From positions 3,164,501 to 3,228,500 of the forward strand of contig NC_135358.1 in NCBI RefSeq assembly GCF_051622035.1: 64,000 bases of DNA, in the 5' to 3' direction. Position 1 is the first letter of the stretch, and each line of letters begins with the position of its first letter. The notes under the pieces were generated by a model. The model searched no databases. It was not told the DNA's origin and saw nothing but the letters and a program-made list of their open reading frames with translations. This DNA comes from Arctopsyche grandis (taxonomy: Eukaryota > Arthropoda > Insecta > Trichoptera > Hydropsychidae). The position numbers and the translations under genes were made by a program. This document shows positions 20,279 to 32,349 of the stretch, piece by piece.

Positions 20279-22015
20279 CTATCCGATGCCAGTCGCGATT
20301 CCACGCGGCTGTCCGATGATGTTGTCCGCGATGGACCTCCCGTCGCCCCACAGCTTTCCATGTAGTATCTTGCCACAGATGAAGTTGACCAATATCGTTC
20401 CTGGTTCACCGATATATCCAAAAACTCCTTTCTTAATCCATGGTCTTATTTTATTTTCCATTAAAGTAACATCAATCTGACTACGACCAAGCTTGAAAGT
20501 GAATACATTGTCCTTTGGTGTTGAAATTTTGACTGGGTCTCTTATTCCTTCTGGTGATTTATCCATATCTTTTTCTTCATGTTTCCCATTTTCTTCATCT
20601 TCATCTTTAGGATTCTTCGAATGACCATCGGGCGGTTCATCTTTATTTGAAAACGGTATGTCTCCGTTGTCCCAAAGCCTTCCAATATGCAAACCATCAC
20701 CGTCCATACTTCCATCACCCATGTCCACGCCTCCATTACCCATGTCCTCACTTCGATCACCCGTGTCCAAACCGCGATCATCCATGTCTACACCGTCCTC
20801 TTCATTATTGGAAACATCTATTCCACATGGTTTGCGATGCTTACTTTCATCATTCGTTATCCTAATTGAATCTGTGGTTGATGATCGATTTTCTGTGTTC
20901 GGTCGCACTGAAGAATAGTCCAAATGAGCTCGAGACGGCGATGCTGGAGGCTCTAAGGGGGTCCTCACAATCTGACCATGTGACATCTTTGATGTTCCAT
21001 CAGCCTCGCTTGAACAGGAATCGTTGGGTTCTGCATGAGCAGACATCTCTTGTGAAGCCCGTTCTTCTTTTTCCCTCCGCAGACTCTGTTCCAACTTAAC
21101 CTCGACCAGAACTCGTGGTTTTGACGTTTTATCGCGTTCCACTTTGATTTTTTCTTGCTCTCCATCCTTCAAGTCCGAATCAGCCCTCCTTACTCCTTCC
21201 GCAGCTTTTCTACGAATGGCACCGGAGCTGTTACATTGGTCTCTTACCACAGGAACACTTTCACTAGTGATGATGCCGCATCGATGTACGAAGTTCTCGC
21301 CGGCGAGGTTGTCTTCACTGCCTGTGTCGATCAGTGCCGGCGTCCTCGCCTTGGGTCTCCAGCCGCCTCCAGTTGAGGGTGCGGGCACTGCTTTGGCCGT
21401 GGCTACGGTTGCGGCTGCTTCTTCTGCCTTTACCTTTTCCACCAGCCCTTCGAAGGCGCTCAACTTGTCCCTGAACTCCTTCAAATTGCGGGCACCATGC
21501 AGCATCCCCTTCATAGAAGACCTGCCAGGGATCCCGTCGATGACGTATTCCATGAGGTCGCGATCCTCGATCGAACCCACGCTCGCCATCTCCCGCATCC
21601 GGTAAAAGTACTCGTTGACCGATTCCTCTGACGTTTTCTGCGACTTGGACAGCCTCCTATGGACTGACGCCCCACTCACCATCCGAGCGAACTCCTCCAG
21701 TAATGCGCTTTTGAGTTTCTCCCACGAATAGACCCCATATTGTATGCGCAGGAACCTCTCGGCCACCCCCTTGACCAGGCGTTTCCCAAACAGCAGCTTT
21801 TCCATGCTGCCCCAACCTGCCGAGTGTGCGACTTCTTCGATCTGCGCCACCCACTTTTCTACCGGATAGTCGTCGTTTCCGGTGAAAATGGGGACGGCGC
21901 CCTCCATGTCTTGGAAAGTCAGCTTGGCTCGGCTGGCGACTGGCTCTTCTATCGCCCTCTCCCAAACCCCTCTCCACGTCCCACGACCAAATGTCGGCCT
22001 CCTCCTCCGATACAT
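20279..22015 (-). CDS. Gag-like polyprotein with protease-like remnant
   Basis: 578 codons from ATG at 22015. Residues about 45-190 are a Gag capsid-type region of Ty3/Gypsy elements (VEKWVAQIEEVAHSAGW, then RLSKSQKTSEESVNEYFYRM). Around residue 230 the motif ALIDTGSEDN is the active-site signature of a retroviral-type aspartic protease, but the second half of the protease is not evident. The rest is a charged, mostly acidic region with MGDG/DMGN-type repeats, ending in a less acidic domain (VFTFKLGRSQIDV) of unknown role. No CCHC knuckle was found. The region is clearly richer in G and C than the host DNA. It is intact, in keeping with a young element. Confidence 0.8.
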   Translation of the reverse strand: MYRRRRPTFGRGTWRGVWERAIEEPVASRAKLTFQDMEGAVPIFTGNDDYPVEKWVAQIEEVAHSAGWGSMEKLLFGKRLVKGVAERFLRIQYGVYSWEKLKSALLEEFARMVSGASVHRRLSKSQKTSEESVNEYFYRMREMASVGSIEDRDLMEYVIDGIPGRSSMKGMLHGARNLKEFRDKLSAFEGLVEKVKAEEAAATVATAKAVPAPSTGGGWRPKARTPALIDTGSEDNLAGENFVHRCGIITSESVPVVRDQCNSSGAIRRKAAEGVRRADSDLKDGEQEKIKVERDKTSKPRVLVEVKLEQSLRREKEERASQEMSAHAEPNDSCSSEADGTSKMSHGQIVRTPLEPPASPSRAHLDYSSVRPNTENRSSTTDSIRITNDESKHRKPCGIDVSNNEEDGVDMDDRGLDTGDRSEDMGNGGVDMGDGSMDGDGLHIGRLWDNGDIPFSNKDEPPDGHSKNPKDEDEENGKHEEKDMDKSPEGIRDPVKISTPKDNVFTFKLGRSQIDVTLMENKIRPWIKKGVFGYIGEPGTILVNFICGKILHGKLWGDGRSIADNIIGQPRGIATGIG

Positions 22016-22045
22016 TGTAGCACGTGGTCTTCAAACTGCCGCCTA

Positions 22046-22063
22046 ATCCCGGACGAGCCTCCA
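22046..22063 (-). other. Primer binding site, tRNA-Pro type
   Basis: On the minus strand, two bases after the 5' LTR, the sequence TGGAGGCTCGTCCGGGAT is seen. It differs by one base from the known tRNA-Pro primer site of gammaretroviruses (TGGGGGCTCGTCCGGGAT). Use of tRNA-Pro in this insect is inferred. Confidence 0.7.
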
Positions 22064-22065
22064 AT

Positions 22066-22526
<461 letters not shown>

Positions 22527-22654
22527 TATCATCATCATCATCATTTACAGCCATTCGCCATCCACTGCTGGATGAAGGCCTCTCCAACACGCTTCCACTC
22601 GTCTCTGTTTTGCGCAACACTCATCCATCTCATTCCGCACATTTTCCTAATTAT

Positions 22655-23916
22655 TTTGCAAGTTGACTCAATTTACACTGATTTCAGTAAAGCATTTGAC
22701 AAAGTTGATATTGAGATTTTATTATATAAACTAAACAGTATCGGAATCAGCGGTGTATTACTAAACTGGTTTCGGAGCTATTTGTCCAATAGATCATTAT
22801 AAGTTAAAATCGGTCATTCTAAATCTTACTCCTTTAATCCAACTAGTGGCGTTCCCCAAGGATCTCACATGGGACCAGTCCTATTCAATATTTTTATAAA
22901 TGATATTATAAATATATTTAATGATGTTAAAGTGCTCTTATTTGCAGACGATTTAAAAATATTTAAATGTATAAAAGACACTAACGATTGTGCTACTTTA
23001 ACTAATTTAAACTCATTAAACGATTGGTGTTCTTTTAATAAATTATATTTAAACATTAAGAAGTGTTCTGTTGTCAGGTTCAGTAGGTCAAATAACAAAA
23101 TTATTTATAATTATCATATAAATAATGAATCATTACTATCATCATCGCTAATTAAAGATGTAGGAGTTATTTTCGACGACAAATTTACTTTTAATTCTCA
23201 TATAAATTTTATCACAAAAAATGCCATCAAAACACTTGGTTTCTTAATAAGAAATAGTACTCACTTCAAAAATGTAAATACGATTAAAATTTTATACACC
23301 ACTCTGGTTAGAAACCAATTAGAGTACAATTCTACCATTTGGTCTCCTTATTTAATGAAACAAATTAACATAATAGAGTCAGTGCAAATAAAGTTCATTA
23401 GATTCATCAAATTTAAATTTTTTAAAAGCCATAGTCATCATGTCAGTAATGTTATTATTTACAGGAAACTTAATTTGCTAAAATTATATGACAGAAGGAA
23501 AATTAACGATATTTCAGTTCTGTGTGGGCTTCTTAATGGCACTATTAAATGCTCTGACTTGGTGAGTTTAGTGTGCTTCCATGTGCCGGGTAGATCAATT
23601 AGATGTAACCATCTTTTTGATATGCCCAGGTTAACCACTAATTACTCATTGAACTCGGCTATGTTCAGACTGCACAGAGTTGGAAACGAATTATCCATGG
23701 TCGATTTATTCATTGTTAGTAAATATAACTTGAAATCTATTCTATTTAAATATTTTTTTAATACAATGTAATTTATTTTGTAGTATATGAATGTATGTGT
23801 ATTTTTCTTTTATATTTCATTTTAATATTTTTTTCTTTCTCTATTTCCAACATGTAAAATGGTCAATTTTTTCTTGACCGTAAAATAAAATAAAATAAAT
23901 AAATAAAATAAAATAA
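22655..23916 (+). mobile_element. CR1-like LINE, 5'-truncated, nested in the RTE
   Basis: It splits the RTE sequence CCTAATT/TTCGTTC, which is continuous in the copy at 14268, with a short AATT duplication. It has RT coding sequence, a 3' UTR and a tail of AAATA units (23882-23916). Confidence 0.88.
22661..23771 (+). pseudogene. Reverse transcriptase of the nested LINE, one nonsense codon
   Basis: One continuous frame is broken only by TAA at 22800-22802. Motifs in order: [35 protein letters not shown], the catalytic FADDLKIF, and GVIFDDKFTFNSHI. The thumb/C-terminal part follows (LRNQLEYNSTIWSPY-like) to stop at 23771. The N-terminal RT blocks and endonuclease are lost by 5' truncation. Single decay suggests a fairly young insertion. 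Confidence 0.85.
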
Positions 23917-26766
23917 ATTTCGTTCACCCATCTTCCTTGCGGTCTTCCTTTTACTCTTTTGCCTTCTCTCGGGTACCATTCAAGCACTTCTTTTGTCCAC
24001 CTTTCGTCCATCCTCCTAGCTACGTGACCCGCCCATTGCCATTTCAATCTCTTCACTCTATCCACTATGTCCACTACCCTTGTCATATTTCTCACCCACG
24101 TGTTCCGCTTCCTGTCTTTCCTCGTTATGCCAAGCATACAGCGTTCCATACTTCTTTGAGTGCATTGGATTTTATTTTGCATCTTGGCGTTCAGTGTCCA
24201 AGTTTCACATCCATACGTCATCACTGGCAAAACGCATTGATCAAAGATCCTTTTCTTCAGGCAGAGTGGCATTTTTGATTTAAAAACAGCATTCATCCGT
24301 CCAAATGCACTCCACCCTAATTTCATACGTCTCTTTATCTCTTCATTTTTACTACCAGACATGTCAATTATTTGACCTAAATATAAATAATTATTTACTA
24401 CTTCTACTGGTTTATTATCTAAGGGGATGCTATCAGGCATGCAATAACTATTGAATATTAGTTTAGTCTTATCTACGTTAATTTTTAATCCTACTTTTCT
24501 ACTTTCCCTGTCCAGCTGTGTTAGTCTGATGAGTAGGTCAGCTGAATCACGAGCAACTAGAACTATATCGTCTGCGAACCGAAGGTGACTCAAAAAGCGA
24601 CCATTGATGCTTACTCCGGCTGTATCCCAATCCAATTTCCTGAAAACTCCCTCAAGCACCGCATTGAATAACTTGGGCGAGAATGTATCTCCTTGTCTTA
24701 CTCCTTTTGATATGCTAAATCTATCTGTACCTGAAAAAATTTTAACCGAAGCTGTGGCATTCTTATATATTGCAGCTAACAGTCCCACATAGGGTTCCGG
24801 CACTCCCTGTGTTTTTAGAGCGTTAAGTACTGCATTATGACTAACTGTATCGAAGGCTTTCTCATAATCGACGAAACCTAGGCACAATGGCCGTTGATAT
24901 TCGTTGCCGCGCTCGATTAGTTCGCCAACTACTTGGAGGTGGTCCATTGTGCTGAAATTTGCCCTAAACCCTGCCTGCTCTATAGGTTGGTTCTCGTCGA
25001 GGATATTCTTCAGCCTTTCTGTAATAACCTTCGTGAAGAGCTTGTAGACCGCTGAAAGTAGACTAATGGGTCGGTAGTTCTTGATATCGCTTTTGTCGCC
25101 TTTTTTGTGTATTAAAATGATAGTTGCGTTATTCCATCCTTCTGGTATAGCTTGGTTCTGGATGCATTTGCTGAAAAGCCTAGCTAAGATATTAATTAGG
25201 GGGGGGCCGCCACATTTTAGTAAGTCAATGGGAATATTATCTTCCCCTGGGGTTTTACCGTTCTTTGCAGTTTTTAGCGCGGCCTCTACTTCGCTAGGCA
25301 ATACTGCAGGAACCCTTTGGCCGTGTGTCGATTCCAGAGCGGGGAATTGGCCGTTGTCGTTCTCGTATAGTTTTGCATAGAACGTGTAAACTCTGTCTAT
25401 GATTTCTTCTCTATTCCTAATTATTACTCCGCTCTCTGATCTGATTGCGATCATTTGGTTTTTGCCTAAGAAAAGATCCTGTTTGCACTTTTTCAGGCTA
25501 CGGTTATTCTTAATGGTATTTTCTATTAGCTTGCTGTTAAAATCCCTGACATCCCTGACTATTCTCTTTTTAATTTCCTTATTTACTAGATTGTATTCTT
25601 GCTTATTATTATCCCTATCTAAATTCCTTTTATGCTTAATTAGGTTTTTTGTTTCCGCTGAAATTTTGCTTAATTTAATCTGTTTCCTGAATCCACCTAA
25701 TTTCTTACCTGTTGAGGTTAGAACCGAACTAATTACAGTGTTCAATTCCTCGATGTCTGCTTCTGGGTTTAATTTCCCGTATCGATTTCCAAGTTCGAGT
25801 TCGAATTCCTTTTTCCTAGACCTTAGTTGAGCGAAATCTGGAGAGTTACTGCATCCTTTTATTAATTTCCTACGTTCGAAATTTATATTAATGGCCATCT
25901 TGGCACGGACTAATCTGTGATCGCTACCTATATCTACTTTACTTAAAACACTAACATCTTTAACGGAGTGCAGGGCATTTGTTAGGATGAAATCGATCTC
26001 GTTTCTGTCTCCTTTAGGACTCTCCCAAGTCCACTTATTGTTGGTGTTTTTCCTGAAAAATGAATTAGTGATAAAGAGCCTGTTGTGTTCTGCGAATTCT
26101 ATGAGGCGATCGCCTCTGTCGTTTCTTTGGCCGGTACCAAAATTGCCTACTGCTCTTTCTGTATTTGCCTTTTGTCCTTGTTTTGCGTTAAAGTCGTCCA
26201 TGATTATTTTAAAGTGGTGACGGCTATTATCGTATGCACCCTGTATTTTTTCGTAGAAGTCTTCTATTTCCTCGTCTGGGTGGCTAGATGTGGGAGCGTA
26301 CACTTGGAAGATTTGACAAGTGTATCTGCTCGAGATTCTTAATACTACATAGCATATACGTTCCGATATGTCGCTTATTTCTATAATATTTCTTTCTATT
26401 CTCTTATTGATAAAAAAACCCTACTCCTCCTATTCTACCATTTGGTAGTCCTCTCTAGTAGAGACAGTTACCACTTTTTAGGATTATTTGGTTTTGCTGT
26501 TTTCGTCTTACTTCACTAAGTCCTACTATATCCCATTTGATATTTTCTAATTCATTCTCTAATGCAAGCACACTTCCTTCACTCGATAACGTTCTTACAT
26601 TGTACGTGGCTAAATACAGGTTTCTATTAGCTAAGCTATCATCCATCGTCACTCTTACCTTGTTGGAGGTTTGGATATTATTTTTCTCGCATTTATCCAA
26701 GATGTGTTGAGAAAAAGGCGGTACTTGAGAGAGATTTCCATTCAAGGAGTGAGTTCTTACCGCCAT
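23917..26766 (-). pseudogene. RTE ORF: endonuclease-reverse transcriptase, broken
   Basis: From ATG at 26766. The endonuclease begins NLYLATYNVRTLSSEG and DIVGLSEVRRKQ. An in-frame TAG near 26455 and an extra T in a T-run near 26415 break it. The frame resumes before QVYAPTSSHPDEEI and continues without stops: IDFILTNALHSVKD and GSDHRLVRAKM (endonuclease end), [70 protein letters not shown] and the catalytic RFADDIVLVA. The C-terminal part (WAGHVARRMDERW, GRPQGRW) is the usual RTE ending and is cut by the nested LINE at 23916. Two lesions inactivate it. Confidence 0.9.
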
Positions 26767-26909
26767 AGACTCTTCTCTGTGGTCAGCTTTGACAGATAGT
26801 CATCCTAGGTATCACTTGGATCACTTATGAGTTATTACATGCCATTTAACAGGGTTACTTTGTAAGTGAAAGTAGTTAGTTATGATAATAATAGATTAGC
26901 AATTGTTAT

Positions 26910-27506
26910 ACTACTTTTTTACAGATCTTTATCGTGAGACGCCTCTTTGGAGACAACGGATTTATATATGTGAGTGCGGTTTGCAATTTAATATTTTAAT
27001 AATAACTTTAGTAAAGAATATAAAAATTACACGAATTACTTTAATATAATTTAAATATGAAAAGAACTGATAGACAGTTGGGAAACACCGTTTCTGTTTG
27101 CTATTATTCTATTAAGTAAAGTTCGTTAAAGATTTTTGGCTGGAAGCAATTATGTGGAAGATTTATTGCTTCTGTGGGACCGAACCTTGGCTGACGAAGG
27201 ACCCTGACGAAGGACCCTTTTTTTTGTATTCAGGTAAGGAGATGTATCTCGTTCGTATATGCTTTTGCTCTGATTCGACACAAAAATCAGCACAACATTT
27301 TTCGAAATAACTGATATAAAACCGCTTTTTACGACCGATTTGCTGTTTATTTTTACACTTAAATTATACTAGGATGCAATTAGTAAAATAAGTGAGTAGA
27401 TAGTTAAGTTTTTAGATTAAATTTCGTGCAATAGCCGGGTTTAAGCGAGTAATAGCGGGGAGAACGCGGAAGCACGTCTTCCCCGCATGACACGAAAGAC
27501 TGAACT
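26910..27506. repeat. 0.58-kb direct repeat, copy 2
   Basis: See copy 1 at 1-577. This copy contains a small duplication GACGAAGGACCCT near 27192-27217. It ends at GAACTC and is followed by a TA tract and an LRR scrap. Confidence 0.85.
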
Positions 27507-27512
27507 CATATA

Positions 27513-27689
<177 letters not shown>

Positions 27690-28102
27690 TTATTTTTATT
27701 TTACATATATACCAGGAAGGCCTTACAGGTAAATCCCAATGCGCCTTCCTGGCCAATTACAAATACAAATACAGCATTTTTATTATAAGTCGTTGAATTG
27801 CGAGACACTGAAAAAACTCGCAAATTAACGAGACATCTAAGAATTGTACATAAATTTTTATTGTACATCAATCAAATTTTTCAAATAGTGGTGACATAGT
27901 AGGTAGGAAGGATTTTTAGCCAATTTTTTTTTTCCGGGAACCGTTAGGAAACAAAACTCTGATAGGAAACGATCAACCTGGAGTCACAAATCCAGGTCTG
28001 ACCAACAGCATACTCTGAAAAATTCATTTTCATTCAGGGATTTAACCCGGCACCTTCTTGACGCTAAGCAGAAGCTTAACGACCGATCTATGCTGCTGGC
28101 TT
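27690..28102 (-). mobile_element. tRNA-derived SINE, copy S2
   Basis: Minus-strand copy: tail ATTTTACATATATACCAGGA, the shared body, and the tRNA-like head ending at the CTGCTGGCT complement. Box B is slightly damaged (GGTTAAATCCC on the minus strand). There is a small deletion in the middle (CCGTTAGGAAACAAAACTC). Confidence 0.85.
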
Positions 28103-28111
28103 GAAGATGAA

Positions 28112-28370
28112 GATCATTAAAGGGTTTAGATGAGCTGAGTAGGAATCCAAGAGATTTATATGCTTTGTTAGTAATATAAGGAAATATGTTCAAACTAATC
28201 GAGTTTATTAGTAAGTATGACACTAAGTTCCTTAATAGAAGAGGATGTATATTTATTTTAATCAATTTATTTAAATCAATTAGCATTAACTTCTACATAT
28301 ATGAAAGAACACGATATAAGAAAACGATAGTGATAGTGATAGATTTGATAAATTTTAGTTGGACTACATA
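28112..28370 (-). mobile_element. LINE fragment, family L1x (reverse transcriptase scrap)
   Basis: Homologous to 38250-38410 and 51960-52100, with remnants of the RT thumb (ITNKAYKSLGFLL). Coding frames are broken. Confidence 0.65.
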
Positions 28371-28392
28371 TGTACATATTATATGTATATAT

Positions 28393-29765
28393 GTTACGCC
28401 GAATCCGTGAAATTGTCTATTACACGCATTCGGCAAGAGAATTGCCGAATGCGTGAAAAATGCAAGCACGTTGCCCAGTTCACGGATTCGGCAAATTATT
28501 TGCCGAATGCGTGAACTGGACAGCGTGTTATATTATAACCAAGTGTCAAAGTGACAGCTGAATAAAGATGTTTAATTTAGTTTAATTTACATATTATTAT
28601 GTATAATATGACTACATACATATGTTTCGATGATCTCATATAACTTTATATGAGATAAATTAATGCTATTTTTATACATTTTGATCAATATTTTAACAGT
28701 CGGAGTTTTATACCTTGTGAAGAATTAGTATTACATTATAAATATTTAATTTCATTACACATGTCCCAGAACATAGCTCTGGGCTACACCGACCAGACCA
28801 ATTGTACATATGAAAATGTGAGCGACTAAGAAATCACCCGGTGTGAAACGCTGTATCTATGTAATTGCATACGTTTCTCCGGAGTCCAGAGATGCATTTG
28901 TCTTGAGGACCAAAACAGCCCTGCATGACTCCGGCTTTGGAACACTTCGTATTTTAACAAACTCGTAGTTACCTCTCACTCATTGGTTTAACCCAAAATA
29001 TAAAAATTGTTTGGACATGGGACTATTACAGACAAACACTCTTTGAAGACTTTGAGAATGGGCTAAAAATTTACCTTAAATTTTCACAATAAGTCACTAT
29101 TATTAGTTTTTTGGGCTTTTATTATTTCTTTTATACAAAAAAAAATGGAACTGACTGTGTGTTCATACATAGTAAATAATTTTTACATGATATAAATTAA
29201 TATTAAAAATTTTAACAACTTTTTCAACTTTTCCCACCGTCACAGATAGAATTTGCTCAAATTTAAATTTAGCGCATTTCACAGGAGTTGTTACAGTGTA
29301 AAGAATTAATGATAAAAGGTAATGGCCACTAGAAATTATGTACTATCTATATAAAGGGTCTTTTATACATTTGGTCTGGTTGGTGTAGCCGAGAGCTATG
29401 TTCTGGGACATGTGTAATGAAATTAAATATTTATAATATAATACTGATTCTTCAAAAGGTATAAAATTCCGACTGTTAAAATATTGATCAAAATGTATAA
29501 AAATAGCATTAATTTATGTACAAGTCATATGAGATGATCGAAACATATGTATGTAGTCATAATATACATAATAATACGTAAATTAAACATCCTTATTCAG
29601 CTGTCACTTTGACACTTGTCCACGCTGTCTTGTTCTAAAAAACAACACCAGAGCGCTGCTGTCTATCTGCCGACTCCACGCTTTGAGCAGACAAATTCTT
29701 GCCACGCATTCGGCAATTCTCTTGCCGAATGCGTGTAATAGACAATTTCACGGATTCGGTGTAAC
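28393..29765. mobile_element. Foldback element with ~0.4-kb inverted arms
   Basis: The left arm 28393-28808 and the right arm about 29365-29765 are inverted copies, interrupted by unlike blocks of roughly 80 bp. The ends read GTTAC(G/A)CCGAATCCGTGAA. Each arm contains internal palindromes built from GCCGAATGCGTG and CACGCATTCGGC. The central 550 bp has no ORF. The flanks are TATAT on both sides, so a target duplication cannot be delimited. No transposase is encoded; mobilisation in trans is assumed. Confidence 0.88.
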
Positions 29766-30999
29766 ATATACATATGTATGAATGTGCAGTCTTAGTATAT
29801 GAAAAATAATTGCGTTTTGAAACACTATATTTGTATTAATATATTGTATCAGGAAGCCACGAATCATTTTATATTTTGAATAAATTATCTAGTATTTCAA
29901 ACAAAGCCAAACAAGTGTGTCTAAAATTTTCAACAAACGCTTACCCAGGCTGTGCTATATATAGGATTCATTGTAAACTTGGTGTTTATTGTTGTTGAAG
30001 TGCCCCGAAAAGAGCTTCTTCACATATTATTTTATTCATAAAAGACCGGCTGTTATCGTTTTAATGCTGTCATCATCACTTTATCGCAGAGTTTCCCCTG
30101 TTTGGTCGTAAAACAGGACGGATAGAAAGTCCAAAACTTTCGTTTCGACGCTGACGAACTTAGACGCGAAACTCACTCTATGCGGATGACGGTTGACGTT
30201 TCCCTCAGAGCACACACTCCAAAGCCTATAAAATCCCATAATAAAATAAACAACGGCTTTATTTATATTATAGCAGGCATGTTGTCCGTTGGTGAGGAAC
30301 TCGCTTGAAATATTTAACCAAATTAATGAAAATTAAGCTCATATTAACAACACATTTAAACATGTAGATATATACATATAATTTTTGTTTCTCACAAAGA
30401 TAGTTATGTATATCTAAAGTGTAGTTTATTAATACCCATATTATATATGATTTTCACCATATCTGGTAGATAAGGTGAGACATTTCGATATTAATATATT
30501 GTCTGATTTTATATGCTTTTAAATGCTGTTAAATGGTTTTAAATGCTCTATGAATTTGGTCATTTTATAGACTGCATACCGATCTTCATATCATACATAT
30601 GTACATAGGTATTTTTATGATCCATAAAACTATAGTTCAATTGTAAGCTTGGATTTGCAATCAATGTGACACATACTACTACATACTTACTGGAGGCGTA
30701 AATTAAATATAAAATGTACATACCAGTGTAAAATAAAAATATGCATATATAATAATTAAAACATAATGATGACAATTAAAGTAAGTATGAAATTTTATTA
30801 TATAGTTGAATATATAATTATAACAATAAATATATTGAATATATAATAATAACTTCATAATGTCCCTATTAAATTTTTATAAATGTATTCATATTTTATG
30901 AACTACACGTAGAATATTCATAAATTTTATATGTAGATTAAAATCTAATATACAATTTGGAAAGAGACTTTGTATCATACAAATTGTATGTATGTATCC
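29766..30999. other. Intergenic, no feature recognised
   Basis: Ordinary AT-rich sequence; a more GC-balanced piece around 30060-30240 has no ORF or known motif. Confidence 0.4.
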
Positions 31000-31150
31000 T
31001 TGATTGTTCGTTGTTCGTTCGTAGATCCGTGACGTCATCGAACAAATGATTTGATATATTTTTTTTTCGATTCATAAGTGCCTATTCAACCCCCTGAAGT
31101 CCCCGCCGGCCAGCCGCAGGGGGCGCAGCCGCCGGATTCTATACTAAATA
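31000..31150. repeat. Fragment of a GC-rich-core interspersed repeat
   Basis: The piece TCGTAGATCCGTGACGTCA with a GC-rich block (31085-31135) matches, inverted, the sequence GACGTCACGGATTTACGAAC at 34070. The family also appears at 33932, 46267, 53688 and 59880. Confidence 0.5.
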
Positions 31151-31230
31151 TTTTTTTATTTTTTTTTAATTTATTCTATAATCTATAAAAAGTTTTATTT
31201 ATTTATTTTATATAATTGGGGGAGGCGGCA

Positions 31231-31415
31231 AATTTGATTAAATTAATTTACTATTCAAATTAAATTAATTTACTATTCAAATTAAATTAATTTACTATTC
31301 AAATTAAATTAATTTACTATTCAAATTAAATTAATTTGCTATTCAAATTAAATTAATTTGCTATTCAAATTAAATTAAATTAATTTACTATTCAAATTAA
31401 ATTAATTTACTATTC
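31231..31415. repeat. 22-bp tandem repeat
   Basis: About eight copies of a unit with core TTAAATTAATTTACTATTCA; two units have TTGCT, and one carries a small internal duplication. Confidence 0.92.
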
Positions 31416-31925
31416 GAAGTGTATTTTCAGTTGTAATATATTCCAACTGGCATTTTAGGTCATTCATATTCAAATACAACTCAGCTCTAAATTATAACTC
31501 TATAAGTGCAAGTACACTTTCAACAATATGCGCCAGTTCTAATATAACAGTTGAATTTTAACAGCTCTGATGCCTTTACGAATTCTTTAGAATTCAATAT
31601 TGTGGTCATATTTGCTGGGTATAACGAATAAAGGTAATGAGTACCGTATTACGATAGCTCCACGAATATGTTCAAAATAAAAACATGACTTTCCAACTCA
31701 ATTTACTAGTCGAGTGACTTTTTCACAAACACCTCTCCATCTAAACTGGTATCAACTTATAGTTGAACTTTATATTCAGTTGTAATATATTTTGACCAAT
31801 TGGAATGTAATTCACTATATGAATCAACTTACATTACAACTGCAAATACACTTCAACTATAACGGTTTTTGGTACAGAATATATTCCATCTAGTCACAAT
31901 ATATTACAACTGGAAGATACACTTC
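31416..31925. mobile_element. MITE-like element with nested inverted repeats
   Basis: The outer arms 31416-31450 and 31898-31925 pair (GAAGTGTATTTTCAGTTGTA versus the inverse of ACTGGAAGATACACTTC). A second inverted pair, 31759-31790 and 31831-31862, carries the same motif (TATAGTTGAA and AGTTGTAATATA). There is no ORF. The left edge touches the 22-bp repeat. Confidence 0.65.
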
Positions 31926-32349
31926 AACTGTATCATACATACACATATACGAATTTATATTTTAATAATATTACCCTAAAATTATAAAACGTTTAAAAGA
32001 TGGCTTTTATTGGGAAGAAATAAATTTGGTTAATGATTTACAAAAAAATGGACATATGTAGTTAAGATTTAAAAAAAATATAATATTGATTTGAAATAAT
32101 TTAAAAAAACATATATATATATTAGGTCCAAAGATAGCGTTATATTTATCAGTTACACATATGTACATATGTATGTATTAATGAATAAAAACTGATAATA
32201 AAAATCCGATAGTTCATTTATTGAATGTCGTTCAAAGTGGCCGGGATAAATCTGCATTGAAAATAAATAAATCTCCATCACCTTGATGTTTTATATTTAC
32301 CAATCAAAAATATAATATATTCAAAAGTATCTACGCCTGAAAAATTAAA

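Larger units (their letters stand above)
22527..26890 (-). mobile_element. RTE-type non-LTR retrotransposon, near full length
   Basis: In minus orientation: 5' leader (about 26890-26767), a single ORF with endonuclease then reverse transcriptase (26766-23917), a 3' region (22653-22530) and a terminal (ATG)n microsatellite (22529-22545), the usual RTE ending. It is interrupted at 22654-23916 by another LINE in the opposite direction. The right border is uncertain; unrelated repeat copy 2 starts at 26910. Confidence 0.88.

Noticed and set aside
20542-20918. Several overlapping ORFs rich in Met/Trp/Val or Pro/Ser
   Set aside because: Alternative frames of the repetitive acidic region of the Gag ORF.
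31231-31415. CRISPR-like array
   Set aside because: Units are contiguous tandem copies without unique spacers, in an animal genome.
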